A stretch of DNA of 64,000 nucleotides from Marinobacter sp. EhC06 (GCF_001650915.1 NZ_LXYO01000035.1:124001-188000); one strand, 5' to 3'. Shown: positions 19,493 to 27,611, counted from the stretch's first letter. Notes: a model not told the origin generated them from the sequence alone. Translations and numbers: made by a program.

Positions 19493-20323
19493 TTAATTAC
19501 GACTCTGACGCCATTCAACAATGGCCTTCACGACAAGAGTGATCAGCGCGATGCCGGCCAACAGTGAGGATGCCGCGAACGCGCCTACGGTGTTGTAATC
19601 CTGGTAAAGCAGCTCCACCTGCAGCGGCAGAGTGTTGGTTTCGCCACGGATATTGCCGGAGACCACCGATACCGCACCAAACTCCCCCACTGCCCGGGCA
19701 TTGGTGAGGATCACGCCGTACAGCAACGCCCAACGAATGTTCGGCAGGGTAACCCGCCGGAACAGCTGCCAGCCGGATGCGCCCAGCACCACCCCGGCCT
19801 CTTCCTCTTCCCGACCCTGTTGCTGCATCAGCGGGATCAGTTCTCTGGCCACGAACGGACAAGTCACAAACACGGTGACCATCACGATGCCGGGCCAGGA
19901 GAACATCAGTTGAATGTCGTACTCGCCGAGCCACTGGCCCACCCAGCCATTGCTGCCGTAGAGCAGCAGGAACAGCAGGCCGGCAACCACCGGAGACACG
20001 GCGAACGGGATATCAATAAGGGTGGTGAGCAGTTTGCGACCGGGGAATCGGAAACGGGTCACCAGCCAGGCCAGGAACACGCCGAACACCATGTTTAACG
20101 GTACCGTGAGCAGCGCAACTACCAGCGTCAGACCGATGGCGTGAAGCGTGTACTCATTGAGGATATTGCTGACGTAACCGGCCCAACCCTCGGCAAACGC
20201 CTGCACAAAGATCAGCACCAGGGGCATGAACAGCAGAAGCACCGTCAGGCCGACGGCAATTCCGATCAGAGTGCGACGAACCAACGGGCTGTCGCCAACG
20301 CGGCGATGTTTACGCGCAGCCAT
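19493..20323 (-). CDS. cysW: Sulfate ABC transporter permease CysW
   Basis: A 276-residue inner-membrane permease with six predicted membrane segments. The EAA loop region reads GREEEEAGVVLGASGWQLF with LPNIRWALLYG, the contact site for CysA. It pairs with CysT to form the sulfate channel. The start lies 3 nt after the cysT stop. Confidence 0.95.
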   Translation of the reverse strand: MAARKHRRVGDSPLVRRTLIGIAVGLTVLLLFMPLVLIFVQAFAEGWAGYVSNILNEYTLHAIGLTLVVALLTVPLNMVFGVFLAWLVTRFRFPGRKLLTTLIDIPFAVSPVVAGLLFLLLYGSNGWVGQWLGEYDIQLMFSWPGIVMVTVFVTCPFVARELIPLMQQQGREEEEAGVVLGASGWQLFRRVTLPNIRWALLYGVILTNARAVGEFGAVSVVSGNIRGETNTLPLQVELLYQDYNTVGAFAASSLLAGIALITLVVKAIVEWRQSRN

Positions 20324-20326
20324 ACC

Positions 20327-21199
20327 CTAACCTCCGTGCAAGCGCTTGAGATAGCGCCCCTGCCAGACATTGATCGCCAGAAGCAGCAACAGCGACACCG
20401 TCATCACTACTGCGGCAATGGCACTGGCCGCCGGAAAATCGTATTCCTCCAGGCGAACAAAGATCATCAGACTGATCACTTCACTGATATAGGGGGAGTT
20501 ACCGGCAATAAAGATCACGGCACCATACTCTCCCAAACTGCGTGCAAACGAGAGCGCACCGCCGGTAACAACCGCCGGCCATAGCGTGGGAAAAAGAATC
20601 TTCCGGAATACCGTCATGTCCGAGGCGCCCAGACTCATGGCCGCCTCTTCGTCCTCCGGGGCCATCTCTTCTAGCACCGGCTGAACCGTGCGCACCACAA
20701 ACGGCACACTGGTAAACGCCATCGCCACCACAATACCCAGCGGTGTGAATGCCACTTCAATACCCACATCGGCGAGATACTGCCCATACCAGCCGTTCTC
20801 GGCAAACAGGGTTGCCAGCGTGATCCCGGCCACGGCGGTCGGCAGAGCAAACGGCAGATCCATGATCGCATCCAACAATCGTTTGCCCGGGAACTCATAA
20901 CGCACGAGCACCCAGGCCATCAGCAGGCCGAACACGCAATTGAACAGGGAGGCCGCCAGGGCAGCCAGAGCGGTGACCTTATAGGACGCAACCACCCGCG
21001 GATCAGTGATTACAAACCAGAACTGCTCCCACCCCATGCCGGCGGCACGAATAAACAGGCCGCTGATGGGCAGAAGCAGCACCAGGCTGATAAAGAAAAG
21101 CGAAATGCCGAGGCTCAGTCCGAACCCCGGCAAAACGCGTTTGGTGGCGGGAGCGCTCAGCCGTTTTGTCGGGCGCTCCGAAAGGTCATTGGTGGCCAT
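20327..21199 (-). CDS. cysT: Sulfate ABC transporter permease CysT (CysU)
   Basis: A 290-residue permease with about six membrane segments. The EAA-type loop is EDEEAAMSLGASDMTVFRK followed by LPTLWPAV-like residues. PALPTAV-like segments (LPFALPTAVAGI) are typical of CysT. It lies between cysP (18-nt gap) and cysW. Confidence 0.95.
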   Translation of the reverse strand: MATNDLSERPTKRLSAPATKRVLPGFGLSLGISLFFISLVLLLPISGLFIRAAGMGWEQFWFVITDPRVVASYKVTALAALAASLFNCVFGLLMAWVLVRYEFPGKRLLDAIMDLPFALPTAVAGITLATLFAENGWYGQYLADVGIEVAFTPLGIVVAMAFTSVPFVVRTVQPVLEEMAPEDEEAAMSLGASDMTVFRKILFPTLWPAVVTGGALSFARSLGEYGAVIFIAGNSPYISEVISLMIFVRLEEYDFPAASAIAAVVMTVSLLLLLAINVWQGRYLKRLHGG

Positions 21200-21217
21200 G
21201 GATCAGATACGCATCCC

Positions 21218-22252
21218 TTAGCGGCGACGCTGCAACTGGTCGAGTTTGCCGCCGCTGGCAAAGTGGGTCTCCATGGCATTTTCCCAGCTGCCGGCGATGT
21301 CCTGAATCGGCATCAGCTTCAGTTCCGGGAACTTGTCAGCCACTTCCGCTTTCACGGTTTCGTTGTGCACCCGGTAATTGAAGCCGGCCAGCATGCGCTG
21401 GGCTTCCTCGGAGTAAAGGTGCTTCAAATACGCCTGAGCCAGCTCCTCGGTACCCTTCTTCTCGATGTTCTTGTCGATCCAGGTCACCGGGAACTCGGCC
21501 AGGAAGCTCACTTTCGGAACCACAACCTGGAAGTTCTTGTCCGGGTTCAGCGCAGGGATGTTGTTCACTTCGGATTCAAAGGTCAGCAGCACATCGCCCA
21601 GACCACGCTCAACAAAGGTGGTGGTGGCACCGCGACCGCCGGAGTCGAATACCTTTACCTGCCCAAGCAAATCGCTCAGGAAGGCATCGATCTTCTCCAG
21701 GTCGTCACCGAACTTGTCCTGGGCAAAACCCAGTGCCGCCAGGTAGGTGTAGCGGCCGTTACCGGAGGTTTTCGGATTCGGCATGATCAGCTCGACATCT
21801 TCGCGGATCAAATCATCCCAATTCTGGATGTTCTTGGGGTTACCCTCACGCACCAGGAACGCCATGGTGGAATAGTAGGGAGAGCTGTTGTTGGGCAGAC
21901 GTGAGGCCCAATCCTCGGGAATCAGGTTGCCGCGCTCGGCCAGGATATTAACGTCCGTCACCTGATTGTAGGTCACCACATCGGCACCCAGCCCCTGCAG
22001 AATAGCACGCGCCTGCTTCGAGGAGCCGGCGTGGGATTGCTGGATGTTCACGGTTTCCCCGGTCTTCTCTTGCCAGTAGTCCTGGAACATAACGTTGTAT
22101 TCCGCGAACAACTCCCGGGCAATATCGTAGGAGGAGTTCAGAATCTCCCGCTCTTGGGCGGAAGCTGGCCCCGTCATCGAGAACGCCAGCGCCATTGCAC
22201 TGAACCACAGGCCCTTACGGGCTTTGGATCCGGAAAAAATCGAATTCGGCAT
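21218..22252 (-). CDS. cysP: Sulfate/thiosulfate-binding periplasmic protein
   Basis: A 344-residue solute-binding protein. A signal peptide covers about residues 1-32 (hydrophobic core then ASAQE). The mature part starts ILNSSYDIARELF and contains SHAGSSKQARAI and NPKTSGNGRYTYLAALGFA, the anion-binding segments of the Sbp/CysP family. It captures sulfate or thiosulfate for CysTWA. As first gene of the operon it is divergent from the GCS2-type gene across a 258-nt region. A GGGAG lies about 11 nt before the ATG. Confidence 0.94.
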   Translation of the reverse strand: MPNSIFSGSKARKGLWFSAMALAFSMTGPASAQEREILNSSYDIARELFAEYNVMFQDYWQEKTGETVNIQQSHAGSSKQARAILQGLGADVVTYNQVTDVNILAERGNLIPEDWASRLPNNSSPYYSTMAFLVREGNPKNIQNWDDLIREDVELIMPNPKTSGNGRYTYLAALGFAQDKFGDDLEKIDAFLSDLLGQVKVFDSGGRGATTTFVERGLGDVLLTFESEVNNIPALNPDKNFQVVVPKVSFLAEFPVTWIDKNIEKKGTEELAQAYLKHLYSEEAQRMLAGFNYRVHNETVKAEVADKFPELKLMPIQDIAGSWENAMETHFASGGKLDQLQRRR

Positions 22253-22375
22253 AGTAGGCAGAGCTCCCAGTTAACTCGGAATCTTGATATGCGCCAAAAG
22301 AATAAAGATGACGCTTTGTTAGAACGCAAAGATAAGGTAGGAGCCTAAGAACAACAATGCTCTGGCTAGATGATT

Positions 22376-22404
22376 TATAACTTTTTTAGGAACTTTCAGT
22401 TATA
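22376..22404. promoter_or_regulatory. Inverted repeat in the cysP divergent region
   Basis: TATAACT (22376-22382) and AGTTATA (22398-22404) form a perfect 7-bp inverted repeat with a 15-nt spacer. On the minus strand the lower half reads TATAAA, a possible -10 for cysP with no good -35, as expected for an activator-dependent promoter. Binding by CysB or another LysR-type regulator is a guess. Confidence 0.35.
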
Positions 22405-22510
22405 TAGGTCACCATTGGAAAGCCTACTGATTGATTTAGCGTCGCTGAGCTGGTGCCGGCCGCATCTTCCACTACTATCAAGGTAAGTCAGCGCTGGAGA
22501 AGACGTTGCC

Positions 22511-23995
22511 GTGGGACTGTCGATCAAGACAACAGAATTTGCACCGGAAGAGTTTGAACGTTTTGCAGCCAAGGTCCGAACGGACCTGAAAGCGCTCACC
22601 CGCCTTCTGAACCGGCCCGGCTTTGGTGAGGGAGAAAGTTCCATTGGCGCCGAGGTAGAGTTCTACATTGTAAACTCTGACCTGCGGGTTCAGCCGATCA
22701 ACACAGAAATTGCCGCCAGCGTTCAGGACCCTCAGCTCACGGTTGAGCTAAACCGCTTCAATCTCGAATACAACCTCAGCCCCCAGGCATTCAAAGGCTC
22801 TCCATTCGCCAGAACAGAGAAGGAGCTGCTCGCTGCGATCCAACGGATCAATCAGCACGCCGCCGCACTGGATGGGGAGCTGGTACCCATCGGCATTCTG
22901 CCCACACTTCGACAGTCCGATATGGGCGCCAAGGTAATGACAGACGAGCCCCGCTACCATGCCCTATCCAATGCGTTACTCAAGCAACGGGGCGAGCCTT
23001 TCAGCATCCATATCGGGGGCAATGATGTGATCAATCTGGAGGCCGACGACGTCTACATGGAAGGCGCCAATACCTCCTTCCAGCTGCACTGGCGTGTGCC
23101 CGCCCATCGTTTTGCGGATTATTTCAATGCCGTACAACTGGTCACGCCGATTGTCCTCGCTCTGGCCAGCAATTCTCCCAGCCTGTTTGGCCACCACCTC
23201 TGGGACGAAACCCGGATTGCCCTGTTCAAGCAATCCATTGACAGCCGGTCACCCAACCACAAGACCTGGCGCCATCCGCCAAGGGTGTACTACGGCAACG
23301 GCTGGACACGCAGCGCCTGGGAACTGTTTGCGGCCTCGGCATCGCTCTATCCGCCCATCATTCCACTGATGTCGGAGGAAGATCCGATGGCGGTGATTGA
23401 TCTTGGTGAAGTGCCAAGACTGGCCGAGCTGCGACTGCATCAGGGAACCACCTGGCCCTGGAACCGGGCCATCTACGACGATACCGAAGGCGGCCACCTG
23501 CGTATCGAGATTCGCTCAATGCCTGCAGGCCCTACAGCCGCTGATATGTGTGCGAACGGCCTGTTCGTGATCGGAGCTGCGCTGGCAGTGCTTGATGACA
23601 TTCAGCATCTGACGTCGATACTGCCCTTCCACTACACCGAACACAATTTTTACCGCGCCGCCAAATATGGCGTGGGCGCAGAAATCATCTGGCCCCACAA
23701 AGATCAGGTTCAGTTGCAGGATACGCCCCTGTTAACCGTGGCCCGGGAGCTGCTGCCCCGCGCCCGGGAAGCATTGGCAAAAACAGCAGTAGACGAGGCG
23801 GAAATTCACCGCCTGCTGGGAATCATCGAAGGCCGCATTGAAACCGCCATGTCGGGCGCCCGGTGGCAACGACACATCACCGAATCTCTGCTCAAATCCC
23901 TGAGCCCCGATGAGGCGTTCCGAACCATGCTGTCTCTTTACATGGCCAACCAGAAGAAGAATACGCCGATCCATGAATGGACATTGTCACCGTGA
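22511..23995 (+). CDS. GCS2-type carboxylate-amine ligase
   Basis: A 494-residue protein with the glutamate-cysteine ligase family 2 fold. It has SIGAEVEFYIVN near residue 44, VELNRFNLEYNLSP, GGNDVINLEADD and a later RIEIRSMPAGPT, which line the metal-ATP site in the family. The exact amine and acid substrates are not evident; a gamma-glutamyl amide or thiol product is plausible. The start is GTG at 22511 with GGAGAAG upstream. It overlaps the next gene and is divergent from the sulfate transporter operon, which hints at thiol metabolism (inference). Confidence 0.75.
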   Translation: MGLSIKTTEFAPEEFERFAAKVRTDLKALTRLLNRPGFGEGESSIGAEVEFYIVNSDLRVQPINTEIAASVQDPQLTVELNRFNLEYNLSPQAFKGSPFARTEKELLAAIQRINQHAAALDGELVPIGILPTLRQSDMGAKVMTDEPRYHALSNALLKQRGEPFSIHIGGNDVINLEADDVYMEGANTSFQLHWRVPAHRFADYFNAVQLVTPIVLALASNSPSLFGHHLWDETRIALFKQSIDSRSPNHKTWRHPPRVYYGNGWTRSAWELFAASASLYPPIIPLMSEEDPMAVIDLGEVPRLAELRLHQGTTWPWNRAIYDDTEGGHLRIEIRSMPAGPTAADMCANGLFVIGAALAVLDDIQHLTSILPFHYTEHNFYRAAKYGVGAEIIWPHKDQVQLQDTPLLTVARELLPRAREALAKTAVDEAEIHRLLGIIEGRIETAMSGARWQRHITESLLKSLSPDEAFRTMLSLYMANQKKNTPIHEWTLSP

Positions 23996-25032
23996 GCAAC
24001 TCGAAAATACTTGATTATCTGAATGATCCGTCACCCCGGACCCTGGGCCGTTCCCCACTCGAATGGCTGGACCAGCTGGAGAAACCCACGGTTATTCGTG
24101 TTGCCGGTCGTGATCGCTCCAGGACCCGAGCCATGGCGACACTGCTTCACGGCAATGAGCCTTCGGGGCTGTTTGCGCTTCATCGGTGGTTGCTTGAGCA
24201 GCGCACCCCTGAGGTCAACATGCTGTTTCTCCTGGGAGGCGTCTACCCTGCGAAGATTCCGCCCAGGCTCTCAATGCGCCAGATTCCAGACGGACGTGAC
24301 CTCAACCGATGTTTCAAAGAACCTTTTGAGGGAGAGGAAGGGGCAATCGCCCAGGCCATGTTGGCTGAGCTCCATGACGCGAAGCCCGAATGCCTGCTGG
24401 ATGTTCACAATACCTCAGGCACAGGCCCGGCCTTCGCTGTGTCCGTTACTAACGACGCGGCCCATCAGGCGCTGACCTCACTGTTTACCGACCGCCTCAT
24501 TATGACGGACCTTCGCCTGGGGGCGCTTATGGAATATTCCGAACAGGAGGTGCCCACGGTAACTATTGAGTGTGGTGGCTCCCAGGACGACCAGGCACAT
24601 GAACTGGCATATGAGGGACTTGTTCGGTATTGCTCAAGGCCAGATGTGCTGTCACTGGAAAAAGCAGAGTGGGACGTTACCGTGCTGCGCAACCCGATCC
24701 GAGTGGAGCTGGCGCCCGAAGCGACCATAGAATACCGCCTCGAACCCACCGGCCAGGCCGACCTGACGTTTCCGCCCGACATTGAGCATCGTAATTTCGG
24801 AATCGTCTCTCCGGATGAGCCCCTGGGATGGGTGGGTAAGAAAGGCCTAGGCATACTTACAGCGATTGGCCACAACCGAAAGGAGAACATGGAGCAGGTT
24901 CTGCAAGTCAGAGATGGGCAGATCTACGCCGCCCAGGCCATCCGGGCCTTTATGATTACCACCAATCCGATTATTGCGAAAAGTGATTGCCTGTTTTATG
25001 CGGTCAAGGCGACGGGGGAGCCTATTTTTTAA
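23977..25032 (+). CDS. Aspartoacylase/AstE-like zinc deacylase
   Basis: A 351-residue M14-like amidohydrolase. Zinc ligands are His58 and Glu61 in LLHGNEPSG and a third His in LLDVHNTSG. A catalytic Glu is likely in VTIECGG. Family members cleave N-acyl or N-succinyl amino acids. It overlaps the upstream ligase by 19 nt if started at ATG 23977. A GTG at 23992 overlapping the ligase stop as GTGA is equally possible. Ligase and hydrolase in one overlapping unit suggest they act on the same amide bond class; the substrate is unknown. Confidence 0.75.
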   Translation: MDIVTVSNSKILDYLNDPSPRTLGRSPLEWLDQLEKPTVIRVAGRDRSRTRAMATLLHGNEPSGLFALHRWLLEQRTPEVNMLFLLGGVYPAKIPPRLSMRQIPDGRDLNRCFKEPFEGEEGAIAQAMLAELHDAKPECLLDVHNTSGTGPAFAVSVTNDAAHQALTSLFTDRLIMTDLRLGALMEYSEQEVPTVTIECGGSQDDQAHELAYEGLVRYCSRPDVLSLEKAEWDVTVLRNPIRVELAPEATIEYRLEPTGQADLTFPPDIEHRNFGIVSPDEPLGWVGKKGLGILTAIGHNRKENMEQVLQVRDGQIYAAQAIRAFMITTNPIIAKSDCLFYAVKATGEPIF

Positions 25033-25108
25033 CAGCTTTATGCGCTTGTTTAGCGGCGCTCTGACAAGGGCGTACGGTGCAGGGAACAAACTACAACAAT
25101 TGGTTAGC
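25030..25108 (-). repeat. Weak attC-like site after the GNAT gene
   Basis: On the minus strand the GNAT stop codon TAA lies inside AGCTAAC, as in many integron cassettes. A GTTAAAA core-like sequence lies about 70 nt downstream. The inner complementarity is poor, so this is the weakest of the five sites in this island. Confidence 0.25.
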
Positions 25109-25610
25109 TCCCGGCCGCGAATGCCTCGTGGAATGTCACTGAACCAACCGGAAACCTGGTGCCGAACTTTAGCGCCTGAAAGTATTCAGGTGGCACGTCG
25201 GGAAGGGTCAGATCGGGAACCGTGTTGAACCCGAATCTTTCATAGTAGGCCGGGTCGCCAACCAGGACACACCCCTGTGCCCCTGCTCTTCTCAACGCAT
25301 CAAGAGCACTGCGTATCAGACGGGTTCCAACACCTTGACGTTGGTACTCCGGCAACACCGAAACCGGACCAAACCCGAACCAGCCCCTGGCCCCGTCAGA
25401 AATCTCGACAGGTGACGCGGCGACGTGCCCTACGACCTCACCGTTGCACTCCGCAACAAGCGAAACAGTCAGTACATCTGCGGCGCGAAGAGCTTCAACA
25501 ATTTGAGCTTCGGTCCCCGAAGCGTGCTTAGCGGTAGCGAATGCCGCCTGGGTGACATGACGAATCGACGAAACGTCCTGTTCTTGCTCAGTCCTGATCG
25601 TAATGTTCAT
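25104..25610 (-). CDS. GNAT-family N-acetyltransferase
   Basis: A 168-residue acetyltransferase like YhbS. The acetyl-CoA loop reads VLPEYQRQGVGTRLI, preceded by a beta strand GFGPVSV. A C-terminal GDPAYYERFGF motif is typical of the YhbS subgroup. The substrate is unknown. The ATG at 25610 begins MNITIRTEQEQDVSSIRH; the frame extends further but crosses an attC-like site. It looks like one cassette of the island. Confidence 0.85.
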   Translation of the reverse strand: MNITIRTEQEQDVSSIRHVTQAAFATAKHASGTEAQIVEALRAADVLTVSLVAECNGEVVGHVAASPVEISDGARGWFGFGPVSVLPEYQRQGVGTRLIRSALDALRRAGAQGCVLVGDPAYYERFGFNTVPDLTLPDVPPEYFQALKFGTRFPVGSVTFHEAFAAGS

Positions 25611-25631
25611 TCGCGATTTTCCATCTGAAGA

Positions 25632-25702
25632 GATAACGCCTTTGGTAATGGGCGGCAACGGAGCGCAACGCAGTTGGCGTCCCGTTGACCACCTCGTTAA
25701 CC
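25632..25702 (-). repeat. attC-like recombination site
   Basis: On the minus strand it begins GGTTAACGAGGTGGTCAACG, containing the NadS gene stop TAA, and ends CGCCCATTACC then GGCGTTATC. It shares long blocks with the site at 26865-26937: GGTCAACGGGACGC, TGCGCT, CGCCCATTACC. The two ends are imperfectly complementary, as in integron attC sites. The end cores are degenerate against RYYYAAC and GTTRRRY. Confidence 0.55.
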
Positions 25703-25996
25703 CCTGAGCTCGAGGTCTTCCCGAATAACCTCCGGATGGCGAAAAGCAATCTCGACGAGCGCCTTTGCCGGCCCGGAAGGTTTACGTCGCCCCTGCTCCC
25801 ATTCCTGCAACGTACGTGGAGAAATATGGAGTACCTCGGCAAACTCTCGCTGTGTAAGGCCAGTCTTGCCACGCGCCTCTGCGACCTCATTTGGCTCTAC
25901 AAGACTGACGCGCGCAGCGTTGCCCGCTTTCATTTTTTTCACAGATTGAAGCAGCTTGTTGCCAAGTTCCTCAGCACTCAGAGTCTCATTACTCAT
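25697..25996 (-). CDS. NadS/HigA-type helix-turn-helix antitoxin
   Basis: A 99-residue regulator. The C-terminal HTH reads GLTQREFAEVLHISPRTLQE then WEQGRRKPSGPAKALVEIA, typical of NadS and HigA-2 antitoxins. Such genes normally follow a RelE/HigB toxin. Here only a 16-codon ORF precedes it, overlapping as TAATG, and no toxin is seen. The stop codon lies within an attC-like site. So it is an orphan antitoxin cassette or the survivor of a broken pair. Confidence 0.8.
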   Translation of the reverse strand: MSNETLSAEELGNKLLQSVKKMKAGNAARVSLVEPNEVAEARGKTGLTQREFAEVLHISPRTLQEWEQGRRKPSGPAKALVEIAFRHPEVIREDLELRG

Positions 25997-26039
25997 TTTC
26001 CAATACCTTACGAATCGACTTCAGGATATGCGCGGGCAT
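25989..26039 (-). CDS. Tiny leader ORF upstream of the NadS gene
   Basis: Sixteen codons, MPAHILKSIRKVLENE, from an ATG preceded by AAGGAG. The stop overlaps the NadS start as TAATG. It could be a translational-coupling leader or the tail of a lost toxin gene. In the same frame the codons stay open upstream to about 26100, across an attC-like site. I cannot assign a function. Confidence 0.3.
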   Translation of the reverse strand: MPAHILKSIRKVLENE

Positions 26040-26077
26040 GTTCTCCTTGACGGACTTTTGCGAGGTGGAAGTTGGAA

Positions 26078-26131
26078 GGGTTAACGCCGCTGACACGAGC
26101 TTTTCGGGTGCTCAGCCTTTTTATGCATAGC
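26078..26131 (-). repeat. Short attC-like site
   Basis: On the minus strand, just after the stop of the 242-residue gene, GCTGA-G-CAC pairs with GTG-TCAGC, leaving one unpaired G. That is the bulged-stem geometry used by integron integrases to choose the strand. The site ends GGCGTTAACC. The 5' core is poor (GCATAAA). It separates the unknown gene from the NadS cassette. Confidence 0.45.
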
Positions 26132-26859
26132 TATAACTCATCAAAGTGAGGAACTGAATGGACCAAGTTTCTCGTGAACATTTCGATAGGCGAAAAGGAG
26201 AGATCTACAACATTTCTCCTAACCCGGACTCCGACATTGTAAGCGCCTTTTTCACACGAAAAGTAGTCTCCACCGAAAGGCTCATCTAGCTTTTTCAGCC
26301 CATCAATAGGGTGACCCCCGACATAGATCAGGCCACCGTCGCAGACCAGCGTCAAACTCAGCTCTTTCTCAGTAGTTAGCCTCGGATTTTTTCCGTGGAC
26401 GAGAACCTCGAAGTAGCCATCATAACCGGTGGACAAGAAAATTCCGTTGCCCCTATTTATTTCTGTAAGTAGCGCATCATCCTCTACCCACCAAGTTTCC
26501 TCGTCGCGGAATCGGTGTTCTAATGCTTTCGGATCAAAAATAGAAATTAGGGCTACATCTGTGGCAACTTTAAAGGCAATGAGATGCTCTTTATGTATCA
26601 CTGAGCTCAAACTCAGAGGCGGAATTGCGCTGCCCACCGAGCCTGGATTTTTGACAGAAGGACTTGGGGCGGAGTTTACCCCCGATGGAGCCACTACCGA
26701 ATAGATTGAGGCGGATCCCGCAATAACAGTGAAAACTAAACCAAACAGCCATACCAAAGGCTGCTTCTTGTGCTCTGGACAAAACCATCTCCAGCGCCCC
26801 TTTCTTAAGCACCGATTGAGGTTCTTTGTCCGTCCAATACATTGTCTCATTGGAATCAT
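26131..26859 (-). CDS. Unknown membrane-anchored cassette protein
   Basis: A 242-residue protein I do not recognise. The N-terminus has a Cys/His cluster, CIGRTKNLNRCLRK then FCPEHKK, which resembles small zinc-knuckle modules found in other cassette proteins. A single membrane segment follows at about residues 33-55 (LVWLFGLVFTVIAGSASIYS). A Ser/Pro-rich linker leads to a C-terminal domain of about 170 residues rich in beta-type stretches, likely outside the membrane. The base composition looks more AT-rich than its neighbours. The start at 26859 is close to an attC-like site, as expected for a cassette. Confidence 0.55.
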   Translation of the reverse strand: MIPMRQCIGRTKNLNRCLRKGRWRWFCPEHKKQPLVWLFGLVFTVIAGSASIYSVVAPSGVNSAPSPSVKNPGSVGSAIPPLSLSSVIHKEHLIAFKVATDVALISIFDPKALEHRFRDEETWWVEDDALLTEINRGNGIFLSTGYDGYFEVLVHGKNPRLTTEKELSLTLVCDGGLIYVGGHPIDGLKKLDEPFGGDYFSCEKGAYNVGVRVRRNVVDLSFSPIEMFTRNLVHSVPHFDEL

Positions 26860-26864
26860 CGTGG

Positions 26865-26937
26865 TGCCTACCGCCAGCGGTAATGGGCGACAACGAAGCG
26901 CAGGAAGTGCAGCGTCCCGTTGACCGCCTTGTTAGCG
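26865..26937 (-). repeat. attC-like recombination site
   Basis: On the minus strand it runs from CGCTAACAAGGCGGTCAACG to CGCCCATTACC and GCTGGCGGTAGGC. It closely matches the site at 25632-25702 in sequence and length (about 73 bp), and the outer ends are complementary. It lies between the toxin-antitoxin pair and the 242-residue gene. This is the best preserved of the five. Confidence 0.65.
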
Positions 26938-26984
26938 TCTTTGAATCGGGATAGCATACTTGTATCGTCACTTGCGGAGGCCTC

Positions 26985-27221
26985 ATGACTACCGAAACAT
27001 TAGACCACCTACGCTCCCAGATTTCGACTCTCTCCGAGTCGGAGCGTGCAGCGCTGGCTCGGGAGCTAATCATGAGCCTGGACGGCCCTCGTGACGACTC
27101 AGTCGAACAGGCTTGGAACGATGAAATTGTTCGCCGTGTGTCCAAGGTCAAAAGCGGAAAAGCCACGTTGCTCAGCCGTGAAGAATTTCGATCAAAGATG
27201 CGAGCAAAGTTAGGCCAGTAA
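26985..27221 (+). CDS. Addiction-module antitoxin (PF09720-like)
   Basis: A 78-residue acidic-rich protein, MTTETLDHLRSQISTLSESE onwards, with the SLD..D..EQAWNDEI.RR pattern of the putative addiction module component family. It should neutralise the ParE-type toxin encoded 2 nt downstream. CGGAGG lies just upstream of the ATG. The pair runs opposite to the neighbouring cassette genes. Confidence 0.85.
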   Translation: MTTETLDHLRSQISTLSESERAALARELIMSLDGPRDDSVEQAWNDEIVRRVSKVKSGKATLLSREEFRSKMRAKLGQ

Positions 27222-27223
27222 CA

Positions 27224-27538
27224 GTGCGAACAGTAAGGATACTGGAAGAGGCCTCGCAGGAAGCAATAGAGGCCGCAGCATGGTATGAATATGAGCAGCC
27301 TGGACTCGGAGCCGAGTTTTTTGCTGCTGTTGATGCTGCCATCGACGTTATTGAAGAAGACTTCATTCCCTTATCACTTCTCCCGCAAGAAGCCGGCGAT
27401 ACCGGTGCGAGGCGCTTGATTCTGGAGCGTTTCCCATACGATATAGTCGCCATTGAGCTTCCAGAAGGAGCTGTAGTCATTGCCGTTGCTCACCACTCCC
27501 GAAAACCTGGCTATTGGCGGAAACGCATTAAGCCCTAA
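27224..27538 (+). CDS. ParE/RelE-family toxin
   Basis: A 104-residue toxin with the family pattern: EEASQEAIEAAAWYEYEQPG near the N-terminus, GARRLILERFPYDIVAIE in the middle, and AVAHHSRKPGYWRKR at the end. It starts with GTG 2 nt after the antitoxin stop. ParE members poison gyrase and RelE members cleave mRNA; sequence alone does not decide. The stop TAA is part of an attC-like site. Confidence 0.85.
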   Translation: MRTVRILEEASQEAIEAAAWYEYEQPGLGAEFFAAVDAAIDVIEEDFIPLSLLPQEAGDTGARRLILERFPYDIVAIELPEGAVVIAVAHHSRKPGYWRKRIKP

Positions 27539-27611
27539 CGCCCGCCATCATCGGTGACAAAATCCCAGCGAAGCGGAGGTTTTGGCATTCGGCGCATGGT
27601 CTGGTTATGTG
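27532..27611 (-). repeat. attC-like site at the island edge
   Basis: On the minus strand it starts GCACATAACCAGACCATGCG and ends GATGATGGCGGGCGTTAGGG, resembling the GGCGGGCGTTA end of Vibrio repeats. An inner GCTTCGC lies near the centre. The outer 14 nt pair: CATAACCAGACCATGCGCC with GGCGGGCGTTAGGG is imperfect. Orientation is ambiguous because the toxin stop lies in the other end. Confidence 0.5.
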
